Of a stretch of 64,000 nt of DNA, positions 23,753-35,067 are shown piece by piece (the stretch's first letter is position 1; each line of letters begins with the position of its first letter). The notes under the pieces were generated by a model. It was given only the letters and a program-made list of their open reading frames with translations, made no database searches and was not told the origin of the DNA. Origin of the DNA: Aspergillus flavus (Eukaryota > Ascomycota > Eurotiomycetes > Eurotiales > Aspergillaceae); assembly GCF_009017415.1 (NCBI RefSeq), contig NC_092409.1:1116001-1180000 (forward strand), given 5' to 3'. Position numbers and translations under genes: made by a program.

Positions 23753-24921
23753 TGTACTGTTATGTTAGACCTAAGAATTTTCATTTCCCTTCACGATCGT
23801 ATCATCTTTCTAGTTTCTGTCTGTCTCTCTCGGGCCTTGCCTCTTCCTCTTATGCCATGTATCCACGTATCAGTTCCCAACGAAAGTCAATTTCGAAACA
23901 TTTAGCACGTCCTGTCCTGTTTTTGGTCGGTCAATGGTCTAGATAAATAAACATAATTACATTAGGGTTTGTTGGCCATTTATCTCATCGTTCTATGACA
24001 GAGTAACCCCGTGGAGAAATCTCCTGCTTCTGCCACAAAGGGAATATTGATAGTCAATGGTGGTATAGATAATCTGCTAGAATTCAGTTACTACTTATAC
24101 ATAGAGTAGCCGCCTTGGAGCTAAACTGTGTAGTTCCGTATAAGTATAAACCCACCAGTCCAGACTAGAGCAGGCATAGAGCTGAATGCGAAGAGGGTTC
24201 CTAGCGAATATCCCATGGTTGCCCAACCATAGTTCTCATATGTAAAGCCACCTCAGACTAGCACGAATAGCTTAGCATGGCGGACCAAGGTATTTAGGTT
24301 TCATACGTTGATCATCTCGCAAGCCGGCTCTTCCAGTTAACGTGAAGGGGAGAACAGGGACAATCCAACATTAAGTCAATGAGATTCGATTCGCATCTTT
24401 GCCTTTTCATTTTCCTCTCTTTCATACTCCCATCTAATTGGTCTAAGGCTTTTGCGGAGGCCAAGAGCCATGGAAAAGCGAGCACAGGGCTAATGACATA
24501 CCAAACTATACAAGAACATGACCTGGGTGATGTGCAGTCGACATGGTAGCCCAACCTTCTATAATAGAGGTAACTTATCGTAAAGACAGAGAATGAGCAA
24601 GTGAGGGTTATACACTATTGGGAAGATCTGTAATCTAACCATATTTGCTTTGTATCCTGCTTGCAGAACGGCCATGGACACGGTGTATATTTGTTCTTGC
24701 GCTATGCCAATACATACTATCTGTACCTAGGACCCTGGTTTATACAGGAATACTGAAAGTAAATCCAGCGAATAAGTGAATTTTATTCCGCTAGTCTTCC
24801 TCACACAGGGGAAAGGGAGAGAGAAAGTTAAGCCGTGGTGGTACACCCTGTAGGTGTGGTTGTCTATATAGGCTTTGAATATCCCTTATTTTATAAGGGT
24901 GGATCAAAAAATAGAAAATAA
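23753..24921. other. Intergenic, no supported gene
   Basis: The first 200 bases are the RPT5 3' region, AT-rich with aataaacataatt near 23945. The rest shows only short open frames without domains or splice logic. Confidence 0.45.
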
Positions 24922-25002
24922 TGGTGGGTGCGCGGTTCGAACGCGCGAAGCAAATGCCACTGGATCTTAAGGCCAGCTCCTTAACCACTCGGACAACCCA
25001 CC
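24922..25002 (-). tRNA. tRNA-Leu(UAA)
   Basis: On the minus strand the acceptor arm GGTGGGT pairs fully with ACCCACC, followed by discriminator A. The D-arm TGTCCGAGTGGTTAAGGA and an extra arm (GTGGCATTTGCTTC) identify a type II tRNA. The T-arm is GCGCGTTCGAACCGCGC, and the anticodon loop CTTAAGA gives UAA, leucine. Length 81, no intron. The last anticodon-stem pair is a C-U mismatch (positions 31-39), which is unusual but next to the loop. Confidence 0.9.
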
Positions 25003-25551
25003 GAAAGTTTCATTAATATTAAGTAATATTAATAAGTATTCGTATAAATAATTATAAGAAAAGTTTTTATAACATACATTAATGCCCCTCGTCGACTTAA
25101 GACAGCTAACTATCAAAGGAGTTGTTCAATAAACAAGAACTGCTTGCTCTGTTGTAGCAGGGGATACACACGCAGATCGAGTAGGGTAACAGAACAAGAT
25201 CATCTTTGCGCAGAATATCTGGCATGCTACCGACTAGGGTGCCAACCTGCCTGGTACTCTAACCAGTGTAGCAAATCTAGCAACAATAACATAGTAATAT
25301 AGGCATGGAGTGCCTCATGAGCTTGATTCTCCGGTCACCACTGGCTCCTCTCCATCAAGGCTCTTACTTCCCCTTAATCTCTAGCTCCTCTATCTATCAT
25401 CTTTGGAGTTTGTCTTGTTGTCACCCCCAATCCTACATCACTCGGAAGGACTACTTTCTTGCAGTAACACCAAGAATGGTTACTATTCTATAACAACATT
25501 TTGCAGAGCGACTTTCCAATCAGTGAAGATATATAATCCACATGGACCATT
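25003..25551. other. Intergenic, AT-rich
   Basis: Immediately beyond the tRNA-Leu 5' end the sequence is strongly AT-rich with repeated taatatt/aataatt. No gene is supported. Confidence 0.4.
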
Positions 25552-26220
25552 TTGCAAACACTGCGGTCTGGAGGGCCAAGGTGTGCCAGGGATACTAGCA
25601 CCAGGAAGTGGACGTCTACAAGTCACCGTGATCCCGCCTACGGAGAGCTGACACAACTAGAGATCAAGACACAGGTGAGCCTACTAAACGGGCGCCTTTA
25701 TCATGGGTATGATTGGTATTCCAACCACAGGAATAAAGAACGTCGCGAAATAAATGGTATTATGCTAAATGTTCATTCTGTTAATTGGATTGAGATTGAG
25801 GGCTACTACACCAGAGGTAATAAGGATGGGATTATAGTTCAAGCCAAGATCGCACCACTTGGAAAACAACATTCTAATGCCTTTGTTATATCTAGATTAA
25901 CGGACGACCCAGCATCCCGTTTAGCTTTTCGGGTAACTTTGAAGGATGGAAAGGGAGTTCAGAAAGTTCTCTATTTTAAATCACCGCAAAATTCTCTGGA
26001 AGCTATATTCAAAGCAAACAGCTTGGTTGACTGGCTAGATGGTGCTACACTTGATACTCTGAAAACCCGATGCAGACGACATATCTATATCAACCTAAAA
26101 AATATCGCTGTTGCCGAGGACTTGAAACTCTTCCTGGGCGGTGCCTATATCCTTGATGACGGTTTCACAGTCCAAGAAAATACCATTTACTGCAAAGCGC
26201 ACAAGAGCAGACAGCAATGA
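25552..26220 (+). CDS. Unrecognised ORF, hypothetical or gene remnant
   Basis: An open frame of 222 codons has protein-like composition, particularly from about residue 40: the region around LNGRLYHGYDWYSNHRNKER, a central beta-rich part (DGIIVQAKIAPL, FRVTLKDGKGVQKVLYFK) and a C-terminal part (RRHIYINLKNIAVAEDLKLF). No signal peptide, membrane segment or known motif is seen. The first roughly 35 residues look less convincing, and a true start may lie elsewhere or the 5' part may be lost. No splice pattern connects it upstream. It sits alone between the tRNA-Leu and a BTB pseudogene, in a region with other decayed sequences, so it may be a lineage-specific gene or a fragment. Confidence 0.4.
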   Translation: MQTLRSGGPRCARDTSTRKWTSTSHRDPAYGELTQLEIKTQVSLLNGRLYHGYDWYSNHRNKERREINGIMLNVHSVNWIEIEGYYTRGNKDGIIVQAKIAPLGKQHSNAFVISRLTDDPASRLAFRVTLKDGKGVQKVLYFKSPQNSLEAIFKANSLVDWLDGATLDTLKTRCRRHIYINLKNIAVAEDLKLFLGGAYILDDGFTVQENTIYCKAHKSRQQ

Positions 26221-26867
26221 GCCTGAGAAGCCCCGTGGCAATAAAGCTGCAAAATAGGTTGTCATACCCCGTCTAGCAGAGTATATGGCCCTGCGCCTGG
26301 TTCGCAGCACTAGGGGTCCAGGGGATGGAAAATGCAGACTTTAGGATTGGTTACCGGACCAACATGTTGAGGGGCTGCGCATGATATCCCCGGCAGATAT
26401 GGGATAGCTCGACTTCGTGTATGTAGTCAGACTGATGGATACCCATCAGGTCCTTAACGCTCGGCGTCATCATTCTAGTCGCGAGGATAATGCTTCTTTT
26501 AATGGGTATTAGTTTTTCCTTTCTTCATCTGAATGATTCTGGTTCTGATTCTGACTTTTAGAATCTCGAGTGCTCGCTCAACAAAGCTAAAATCTAAAAG
26601 GCCTCCTGGGTTGATTATTGTCCTGCTGCCCCTTTTATTAAGTCCCGGCCCCAAGAAGAGACTCTAGCGGATGTGCATTTGACTTGGGTTAAGTTATTGC
26701 GCTTCGAAGTACATAGGTCATTGTCGTTACGGATCGGAATACTAAGCCCACTGAGGGATTCTGAAGCGCTTTCGATTTCCGTCCTGGTACTCTGATCGAT
26801 ACTACTGTATTTGTTAGTCGATAAAAGGCATTCGGACACTTTTCGCATACTGCAATTTTCGGGAACT
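26221..26867. other. Intergenic, no supported gene
   Basis: No open frame with domain or splice support. It separates the unrecognised ORF from the BTB pseudogene on the other strand. Confidence 0.4.
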
Positions 26868-27519
26868 CTAAATTGCAGTCAAGTATCCTGGAAATGGTGC
26901 ATTTTCAGCGCGTGATAGAAGACCACGGGACTTTATTGCCTTGATGATTACCCCCAAATTTGTTGAATCGAACATATCAAGACCTTGCTGTTGCGCTAAT
27001 TGAGTCGTCGATGAAAAAATATTCGCATCGCCAAAGACGTAGGAGATGAAACCCCAATTTGTGGCATCTGCACAAAAGATGCCGGGGACAGAGTTCCTTG
27101 ATTTGTTTACCCATGACTCTGGATACAGCCCAAGAGCTTCTCGGCAGTCAAGGTAGTCGACCACGACGGCTATTCCGGTTAACAGGGGTAGTTCAACTTC
27201 GCGAGGGACCATTGTGGTACGGCAATGCATCAGGTTAAAAACAATCCCAAATGCCTCTGGGTCTGTGTCGGGTATATTCAACTCGACTATTCCCTTCTGT
27301 CTGAGCTCCTCCCCTTCAGACCATGGCGAGTTCAGCCTCCCTCTAAAGTACTTAGATGCGAGAGTAAGACGTTTTGATCAAGCTTTGAATGGGGTGGCCT
27401 TTGGCTCAGTCTTCTGGTTTGACGACGTTGTCGTTCGGTGTCACGAGGAGAATAATGTCATAATCGGAATCAATTACCCTGTAGTGCTGTGAGATTGGTC
27501 TGCTTTCAGATATATTCAT
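26868..27519 (-). pseudogene. Broken BTB/POZ-domain gene
   Basis: Conceptual fragments in different frames line up as one fungal BTB protein. The first fragment (from 27519) carries DYDIILLVTPNDN, the usual BTB strand B1, and then stops. An adjacent frame carries LTLASKYFRGRLNSPWSEG, the typical helix 2/3 region, contiguous with a long frame ending at 26868 that contains NIPDTDPEAFGIVFNLMHC and LLTGIAVVVDYLDCREAL. At least two or three small indels near 27370-27420 separate them, plus an in-frame TGA. No intron with GT-AG ends bridges them. Stand-alone BTB proteins of this type form large, fast-evolving families in Eurotiales. Sequencing error is an alternative explanation. Confidence 0.65.
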
Positions 27520-28657
27520 GACTGCGAAATCTTTTCTTTTTTTTTTTCGTTGTGTTGAGGTTGTCAGTGTTTCAATTATTGACCACGAATCATGATTTAT
27601 GCGTATCACAGGTCCAACTAAATAAATTGCCCACTACCAAAAACCTCCACATGACCTGAGCGATAGTCCCGTACAAAACAGTATCAGATATGCACTGGAA
27701 GACCTCACGCTTAATACGCGAATAACAGGAAACAGGCTTGACAGTAGATTTACGTCTCTTTTCCCGACACAGTTGCTTTTCTTCAGATTACTAAAGCAGG
27801 TCAACGACACACATTAGTTAGAAATACAGCTCAGCTCTAATAGGGTAACAATATCTTAATTGGGTGTTGCCTAGTTTAAGGATCACAGTACTGGATAAGG
27901 CAGCTCAAGGCGGATGCCCTGTCCACCGATGACACCTTTACATGAATTTGAATAAGATCGTCAGCTTTCCTCAAAGATCAAAGTTAAAAAGAAAGTGCAA
28001 ATCGCAGGGCATATCTTTAGAAATTTACGATTTGTAGAAGAGTATTTATAGTCGAGATTCATGAAGACCAATCAGTCACATATTACTCGTAATAACACTA
28101 AGCATTATAGTAGACCTGCAGTAGTGGTCTGGTCCATGTACATACATACAGATGGCAATGTACAGCTTCTCATCGAGTAGCAAGATCAGGACAAAGAAAA
28201 GAAGCGAAAGACTACAAGGTATAGTCAAGAAGATATAACTGAGAACCACCCTATCAAACAACCGTGTCCTGGATTATTTCCGTCATTATCCGGTAAATGC
28301 GCCTTGTATCAACGAGATAAGGAAAAAAGAAAAACAGATAAAGGAAAATATGTGCAGTAAGACGGACGTGATTATCGCGTCTGATTGTATGTGCTCATAT
28401 TAAGGATAGAAGGAATCGTTGCACTCTGGGTGAACGCAAAGCAAGTCGAGTTTAAGAGGGAAGAGAAGGGAGACCTTTCCAAGGTATTCGAGATATAAAA
28501 AGAAGAGTTCCTCTGTTGTCCATCCATAACGCCATCTCCGCATGGGCCCTGCATGCTGGTTTTTAGGAAAGAGAGAACGGTCGAAAGACATGTCTGGGGC
28601 GTAAGACTAGTGGTATAATCGTGAAATCCCTTCAGTGGGGCGCGAATCATTAACTGG
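27520..28657. other. Intergenic: BTB upstream side and F-box gene 3' region
   Basis: No gene is supported in these 1.1 kb. Short frames near 28370-28650 overlap in several phases and carry no domain; the part nearest 28657 is presumably the F-box gene 3' UTR. Confidence 0.45.
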
Positions 28658-31070
28658 CTAAAACAGCTGTTTGACGTCGATGAGCTTGATATGCCCTGGT
28701 CGTTCCCGCTCCATGTGGAACCACCAATCTCGGCCGTTTTTATGGCTATAATTCCAGGAACCGGTGCAGGTGTCCTTGTCCCACGGAAGTGCAGTCGGCG
28801 ACGAGAGACTCATCGGTGTCGAGGGCGTTATGGGAGTATTGGGGCTTGAACCAAATGTCGAGCTCCTAGTGATGCCTCCGAAGCCAAATCGACTGACGGT
28901 CGTCGATGCAGGAGATGGAGGCTCCTCCGGGAGTGGGCTGGTGTTGCCCTTATTTCCGAAGCAGTGTACCCCGACTCCTGCGGCGTATGTTAAGGACTGG
29001 TTCGAGGCCAGTATGTGCTTCCAGCCAACCAGGCCGCCGTCAGCTTCTTGTCCCTGTATATCAGGGCGCAGGATGAACCGTGGAATGGACACATCTTGGC
29101 CTCTCCTCCTGCTGCCCACTCGGCCCATGTAAGCGGGCATCCTAAAGTCGCACACGGTAACAGGCCCGTCGCGATTCTCAGGTAACTTATCATGTCTCGG
29201 CCGCTCTGGTGAATCCCATTCCACAGACTCGTCCATGTCCATCTCCAAATCGTCATCTGACATGTCTTCCAAGGCATTATCCGGCACATAACCGTCAGAA
29301 TGGTCAGTGACGAGTACTCTCATTCCAGTTTCCGTGTCCTTCGCAGCCATGTCGATGAACGTCTGGGCTCGTATCCGAGCCGATGTGAGGTTATTTCCCG
29401 CCGGCAAGGCCATTGGTCGTGTGCTAACGGAGCCGTGGGAGCTGCGAGGGAGACTATACCGATCGGGCTGAAGAAGAGCCTGTCCTCTGGGAATGGGCTG
29501 GCAAACAGCCTGCAGGACACCAGGTGGCTCTATATCAGATGGTGCACGGAGCGCCTCAAGCTGAGGAAACCCGTCCGAAAGAATGCTTTGAGCGAGATGA
29601 GAATTGGGTGTGTTGATATGTTTTGGGGGCTTCACAAATGGAGCATAATCCAGCCTTGTCAGGGCAGTATTGGGGTTGGGACAAGCAACATCCCAATGAA
29701 GGTATTTGAGAGTAGATGAGGCGAACAACGGCTGGAAGATAATCCCATCGCTATTTAGCGTGGGGCATTTGTCATTCTGAACGATTTTAAACCGTTCTAA
29801 TTGCGGCAAGGATGTTAAAATTTTCGATATCACGAGTAAGGATTCAATATTTTGTTCAACGACGGCCAGTGACTTGAGCGAATGGGATTCAGTGCGCGAT
29901 GTGTACTGCGATAATCCTGTATCAGTAACGCCGGGCAAGTTCTCCAGGCGCAACGATTCCAATGGCGGCAAGCATAGCAAAGTGCTATCCCCAAAGGCTT
30001 CTGCATCGAAATTTGCAATGCACAGGTTTCGTAGCGATGGTAAGAGGCTGAACATGCGCAGAAAGATGCTCGGTTCAAGAGCATTATTTTCGCTAATTCC
30101 GTATAGCATCAGTGTTTCCAGGTTTGTCCACGAGGTGTGATAATCTAAGAACTCGAACATCTGCGAGGGTCCCAGACTTCCGGGGCAGGAGGTGCTGCGA
30201 GGCGATCCTTCTGAAACGTCAATTGCCTCACCCAAAAGCCATGTGTGTTCCTTCAGCTTTCGTCGTGTAGATAATGCGTGGGTTAACCGGTCGAATTGGT
30301 GGTTATACGGTATACTCAAGCCTAACAACCGTTCCAGGTTGGGGCAGACCATAACCACAGATGCTACCAAATCTCTGTACTCCTCCCATTGGGTGCTCTG
30401 TTTCCCTTGGGTGAACAATAGGTCCATCTGTGGGACACGAAGTTCCAGGACAAGGTTGGCCAGCAATTTTCTTTCCCGGAGAGTGCGTCGAAGGAGTTTT
30501 AACCGGCTTCCTCGCTTCATCCGATATTTCTTCAATTGGGCTGGGGAATCGTTGCCGATGATGTGGATACGAGTATAACTAAGACATCGTGTCACCTGGT
30601 CAGCGTTTGATCTCCAGTTTGAGTACCACCGCTGGTCAGAAAAGATATCACACTCACAGCTTTGGCCTAACCACCTTTTCCCACGTCCGGCAAGTCAGAG
30701 ACAGTGCATGCAAGTCGCGCTGATAGCATGTTAAGCATCCCTGCTGGTTTGAACTAGTATGCAACGACTCTAGTTGGTTTAGGACATTATCGAGTACGTC
30801 CAGAGGCAGACGCTTAAACTTTGATTCCAAGATTTTATCCAGAGATGCGGCAGAATCGCACAGGTGATATGAAGGGCTAGGCGAGATTGGGGAGTACACT
30901 GTCGGGGCTGTCGACACACTATAGTTGGATTTAAAGGAGGAAATTGATGACGTGCGAGATGAGACCGGCTGCACCGTCACTGTATAAGGATTCTTGTAAC
31001 CATGACTTTGATGGGGGATTGGTGAATAGGGCACAGAAGCGCTGTCGGGTCTACTGGCGACGACACTCAT
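28658..31070 (-). CDS. F-box protein with leucine-rich-like repeats
   Basis: Two exons, 31070-30658 and 30578-28658, give 777 residues. The join restores WEKVVRPKLYTRIHIIG, a typical post-F-box segment. The Ser/Pro-rich first 80 residues precede an F-box at about 84-130 (FKRLPLDVLDNVLNQLESLH ... LHALSLTCRTW), expected to bind Skp1 in SCF ubiquitin ligases. Residues about 190-430 contain degenerate leucine-rich repeats (NLETLMLYGI, LPSLRNLCIANFD, LPPLESLRLENLPGVTDTGL, LPQLERFKIVQ). The C-terminal 250 residues are low-complexity with an acidic patch (DMSDDDLEMDMDES) and a conserved-looking end (GRDWWFHMERERPGHIKL). The substrate is unknown. Confidence 0.85.
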
Positions 31071-33464
31071 TATGAACGTGTATGTTGCATTTGATAGGTA
31101 TCAAAACCAGGTCAACAAAATCTAGTAGTAGATGAGAGAAAGCCCGTGAGACAAGAGGGCCGTGTGAAAAGGGAAAGGGGCAAAAAAGCGGTCGAGTGGA
31201 GAACGAATGGGCCACCGGAGAGAACGCTGTCCGTTAGGATGTATGGAGGCGATACAGATCGACCCAGTATTAAGATTTTTTGGTAGCGAGCGATGTGAAA
31301 CAATGCGTAGTATAGGAGGGGGGGAAATCACCCAAACCAAGGAACAAAAAGGAACAAGAAGAGAAAGAAAAAAGAGACCACTATTTTCAGAAAGAAGACA
31401 AGATGCAAACGAGGGACCAACGCGCAATATGATTGAAGAAATACGGACAGAGCGTATCAATGACTAGTCCAATCAGTTCTTCAGGAAAGTCGTTCAGGAT
31501 GGGGCGCATCAACAGGAAACCTAGCCTTTGGAGCACATACCACGGACACGCCACTTCTCCCTTTTAGTTTAAAGTGGCAGGAACTAGGAGAACATGGCAC
31601 GGCAGTCGGGGGCCGATCGTCCCCACAAGGGGAATGAGGATCGTGTGTTCCCGACTAGTCATGTCTGTAACTCGTGCTGAGAAATGACCGCGAGGCTGCG
31701 GAGGAAAGCGGAGAAACTCGTGTCATCCAGGACCAACGACAAGGGGGGAATGAATGGACTAGAAGAATCCTAGGGCGTGGATTGCCCCCAGGGAAACTGC
31801 AGCAGAGCCAAAAGGGGAGGAGGGCCGTGGGCTAAGGTGTTCGGGGTGGAGAGTTTGGTTCTCTCGACGAAGAGGATTGGCAAAGTCAAACCCAAAGGAG
31901 TAATGATGAGACTCCCTTCGCATTTGTTTAGGGGGTTAACATATATTGGGGTGGCTGCTAATTCTGATCAGGTAGCCCGCTCGGGTAGAATGCTAGTGAA
32001 GTTAGAAAGCACTTTCATTGCATTCAATCCATGGAAGGCTGTCTTACGATCCGACATGAGTATCCATGGTTATCGGGCGATTGATGACGACGTTCCGATC
32101 GCCCTGAAAGGGGTAGAGAGATGGAGATGCAGCATTCATTCTCTCCGTTATGCGTGAAATGGAGCACGTCGTCTAAGCCGTTTCCGGTATAGCTCGGCAG
32201 TGGACCGTCAGGGTTAGCGTCAGGAACAGTTGGCACTAAGCCTTTTCTGGGGCGGTTCGCAGCGCCCTCGGTTTTACAATAGGTTTAGTGTGGACGCTGG
32301 ACAGTGTAGTGTAAGCTCCTTAGTAAAATCCATCAATCAATCAGTCATGCCAACACTAACCCCCCTTTCTCGTTTCCTACATTATTAGTCAAGGCATTAT
32401 ACCTGGAGAGACCCAAGGAATAGAGGAGGGAAGGTTGTCACCATCCCTCGAAATAGAATCAAAAGTCAATTGAAATTATGTACAACATTTGCCTCCTACC
32501 ATCCACCCCTGACGGAGAACCCTAGGCATCAACCCATCTACCGAATGGGTCCAACTCCAACCATCGGTTCGCCGTTGAAGTATTCTCTGGGATTGGCTGA
32601 CCCTACATGGTTCCTGGTCCGTCGGTTCCATTGACGGCCTCGAGACTCGAGTTATACTGTTATGGCTCATAAATTTCCCTCGTACATATCAATCTCAAAC
32701 CGCTATAAATAACGACTGGAGCTGTTTCACGGAACAGAGTGTGGTGCCCACTTTCCACTTAAGTATCACCCCGAAACTCCCGTATTATACATAGATAGAG
32801 ATGTAATCGGAATAAATGGGCAACGGCCACTCCGGATACAATATGATGTTGTGTGGATAGAATCAACTCATCCGAAAGCCCACGAGGCACAAATCACACT
32901 AACACCCACTCGACGTCATTACATCTTACTCTACCGCCGACTATCCCCAATGCTAACCTTCAAGCGACTGCCCTAAAAATTATATATACACTTACTCCGT
33001 ACTGGAATCAGTAATACTTGTTATTTAGATCGGCCTACCTCAAGAGCAAGTGGGGCAGCTGCAGCTGCAGCCTTCTCCGCGTAGTCAGTCTGTCCGATAA
33101 CAATCCCACACGTAAAACAGCGAAAGGTGAACCCTCGTTTCACTTAAGAAAGAAAAGAAAGGAAAGAAAAAGGAAATTTTTAGTACGTACGTACACAGTA
33201 GGAGGGGATTCTATCCCTGAGTCGGGCAGAGTGGGTCAAATAAAATAGAAAAAGAAAAAGTAAAAAGCACGATATTGAATCTGCAAGTCGGGATTTATCC
33301 CATTATCGGATGAATATAAGCCTGCCGCCTAACCCATCCTTCGTAAGTGTTCACACGGACCCACTCATACATTCCGAAGAAATAGACCAAAGAAAAAAGT
33401 AAGAAGGATATCCTGCACAGGAAGGAAACTTCAAATTCTATACAGAGAATACAAAAAAAGTATA
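31071..33464. other. Long intergenic region upstream of the F-box gene
   Basis: 2.4 kb with no supported gene. The first 400 bases (31110-31460) are purine-rich on the plus strand, pyrimidine-rich in the F-box sense, probably its promoter/5' leader. Open frames such as 31777-32157 have no domain or splice context. An AG-rich run occurs at 33140-33260. Confidence 0.45.
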
Positions 33465-33554
33465 GGCCCGAACCCGGGATCGAACCGGGGACCTCGCGCA
33501 GTCAATGCTTTGGGTGAACCCTAAGCGCGAATCATACCACTAGACCATCCGGGC
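33465..33554 (-). tRNA. tRNA-Pro(AGG), 18-base intron type
   Basis: Exons identical to the other copies; the intron is the same 18 bases as in the copy at 18102-18191. Upstream in its sense lies the duplicated flank block at 33661-33727. Confidence 0.95.
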
Positions 33555-33660
33555 AATTGATGTAACAGATAATGATTTATGTTTACATGAGAAAGGGCAT
33601 CTCATCTCCCTGCTTTGCGTTGACATCCAAAGCCCTGCTTAATCTTTCACCACTAATAGT

Positions 33661-33727
33661 CTTGTAGTCTTTGTATGTTGCTTGACAGGTTATCAGCCTA
33701 GGTAGCCCCTATTTATTATCTGTACTG
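33661..33727. repeat. Duplicated tRNA-Pro 5' flank, copy B
   Basis: Partner of 19194-19260. It shares cttgtagtctttgtatgttg, ttgacaggttatcagccta and ctatttattatct, with a few substitutions. The two copies are 14.5 kb apart. Confidence 0.8.
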
Positions 33728-33956
33728 TTAGCATCAGTATTCTTATAAGGGTTGAGGTTGTGAAATAGTGTGATACTAAAGACGGTGTACTTGTGGGAGT
33801 AATTCAGATACGCTAACTATATTCAGTCTACTTGAGGTATTGTCGCTGTATGACCCTTGCGAGGTTTAAGAGTCAACACCCGCAAAGCCCGAGTCTTGCT
33901 CCTTACAGAAGCCTGGCCGATGCTATTGGAGCTATCGACTTTCTTTAGTATTCACC

Positions 33957-34048
33957 GCCCGGATGGTCTAGTGGTATGATTCGCGCTTAGGGTCAACCCT
34001 GAAGCATATAATTGCGCGAGGTCCCCGGTTCGATCCCGGGTTCGGGCC
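33957..34048 (+). tRNA. tRNA-Pro(AGG), 20-base intron type, opposite strand
   Basis: The only copy of the family on the plus strand. Exons are identical to the rest; the intron is TCAACCCTGAAGCATATAAT, one base different from the copies at 17936 and 34976. The anticodon loop and discriminator C are intact. Confidence 0.95.
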
Positions 34049-34975
34049 TACCAATGCTTTTTGCAGGTGGCAGGGTAGCGGAATTGAGAGATAGGAGATG
34101 GTTTCGGGAGGAAGGGCTACTTTTCTACTTCTAGCTTCATTCACCTAATCAAATGTCTAGCTAGGAATACCGTTGTTTTTTTAGCTTATAAACCTGCGGT
34201 CTTTGGATTGCCCACCCTCCTGACATTGCCAACTGCAACAATCAATAAGTTTGGTAAGACTGATGGAGGCAGTTGTGGCCGCAATAATAATAATGGAGTT
34301 ACAGATGGCTGAACTATCTGGAATGTCTTAATTATAATAACAATATGTTCTGATAGACTTTTATTAAGTTCTTCCTTCTTTGACATAGATGAGATAACTG
34401 TGGGCGCTGTTTCGGTGTACCGCGATCTAATCGGCGGGATGTCTGGAGGGCTGTAGGCCAACGGGCTTCTGGATTGCAGTACTAGGGAGATCAAAGGTGC
34501 ACAGGAATGTATGGCGGATTGTATTGAGATTAAGAGAATGAACCTCTTGAGAATCTGAACTGCGCGTGAGGATTCTAAATACCATCCCTCGCGAGATGAA
34601 ACCCCGTGAGTTGAAATACCTTGCGAGCTGATAAGCCATAGTGTCTTTCGGTTCCCTCACATTTACGATAACCCTAAATACCTAGCAATTCACCAATAAT
34701 ACTTGCAGCCTGTATAAACTTTCATCTCGCGGGGTATTAGAAACCAATATGACCATAATAGATCTACTTTTATATAGATATAGCCGTAGGCGGTCAAATG
34801 TCTAACCAATTAGCTATCGCCTTTCCCAGTTGAAATACCTTAAGTTGAAATAAACTAGCGGGGGATGGCGCTGTCGGGCGGCCGGCTTTGCGGCGGGTAA
34901 TTGTTGCCTCAGGCAACAGCCATTCCAGATAAAGGCGAAACGAATATCAAAATATCCAAAATATCAAAAAGTATA
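34049..34975. other. Spacer between tRNA-Pro copies with an inverted repeat
   Basis: This contains the imperfect inverted repeat listed separately at 34571-34745 and a short direct repeat (gttgaaatacctt near 34609 and 34839). No gene is supported; the frames at 34186-34660 have no domain. Confidence 0.4.
34571..34745. repeat. Imperfect inverted repeat, possible MITE-like element
   Basis: The left arm (34571-34600, ttctaaatacc...cgcgagatgaaa) is matched in reverse complement by the right arm (34720-34745, tttcatctcgcg..gtattagaaacc). Twelve bases match perfectly, with further matches interrupted by small gaps. About 120 bases lie between the arms. No coding capacity; target-site duplications are not evident. 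Confidence 0.45.
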
Positions 34976-35067
34976 GGCCCGAACCCGGGATCGAACCGGG
35001 GACCTCGCGCAATTGTATGCTTCAGGGTTGACCCTAAGCGCGAATCATACCACTAGACCATCCGGGC
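34976..35067 (-). tRNA. tRNA-Pro(AGG), 20-base intron type
   Basis: Identical through exons and intron to the copy at 17936-18027, 17 kb away. The 3' flank differs, so homogenisation or duplication is limited to the gene itself. Confidence 0.95.
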
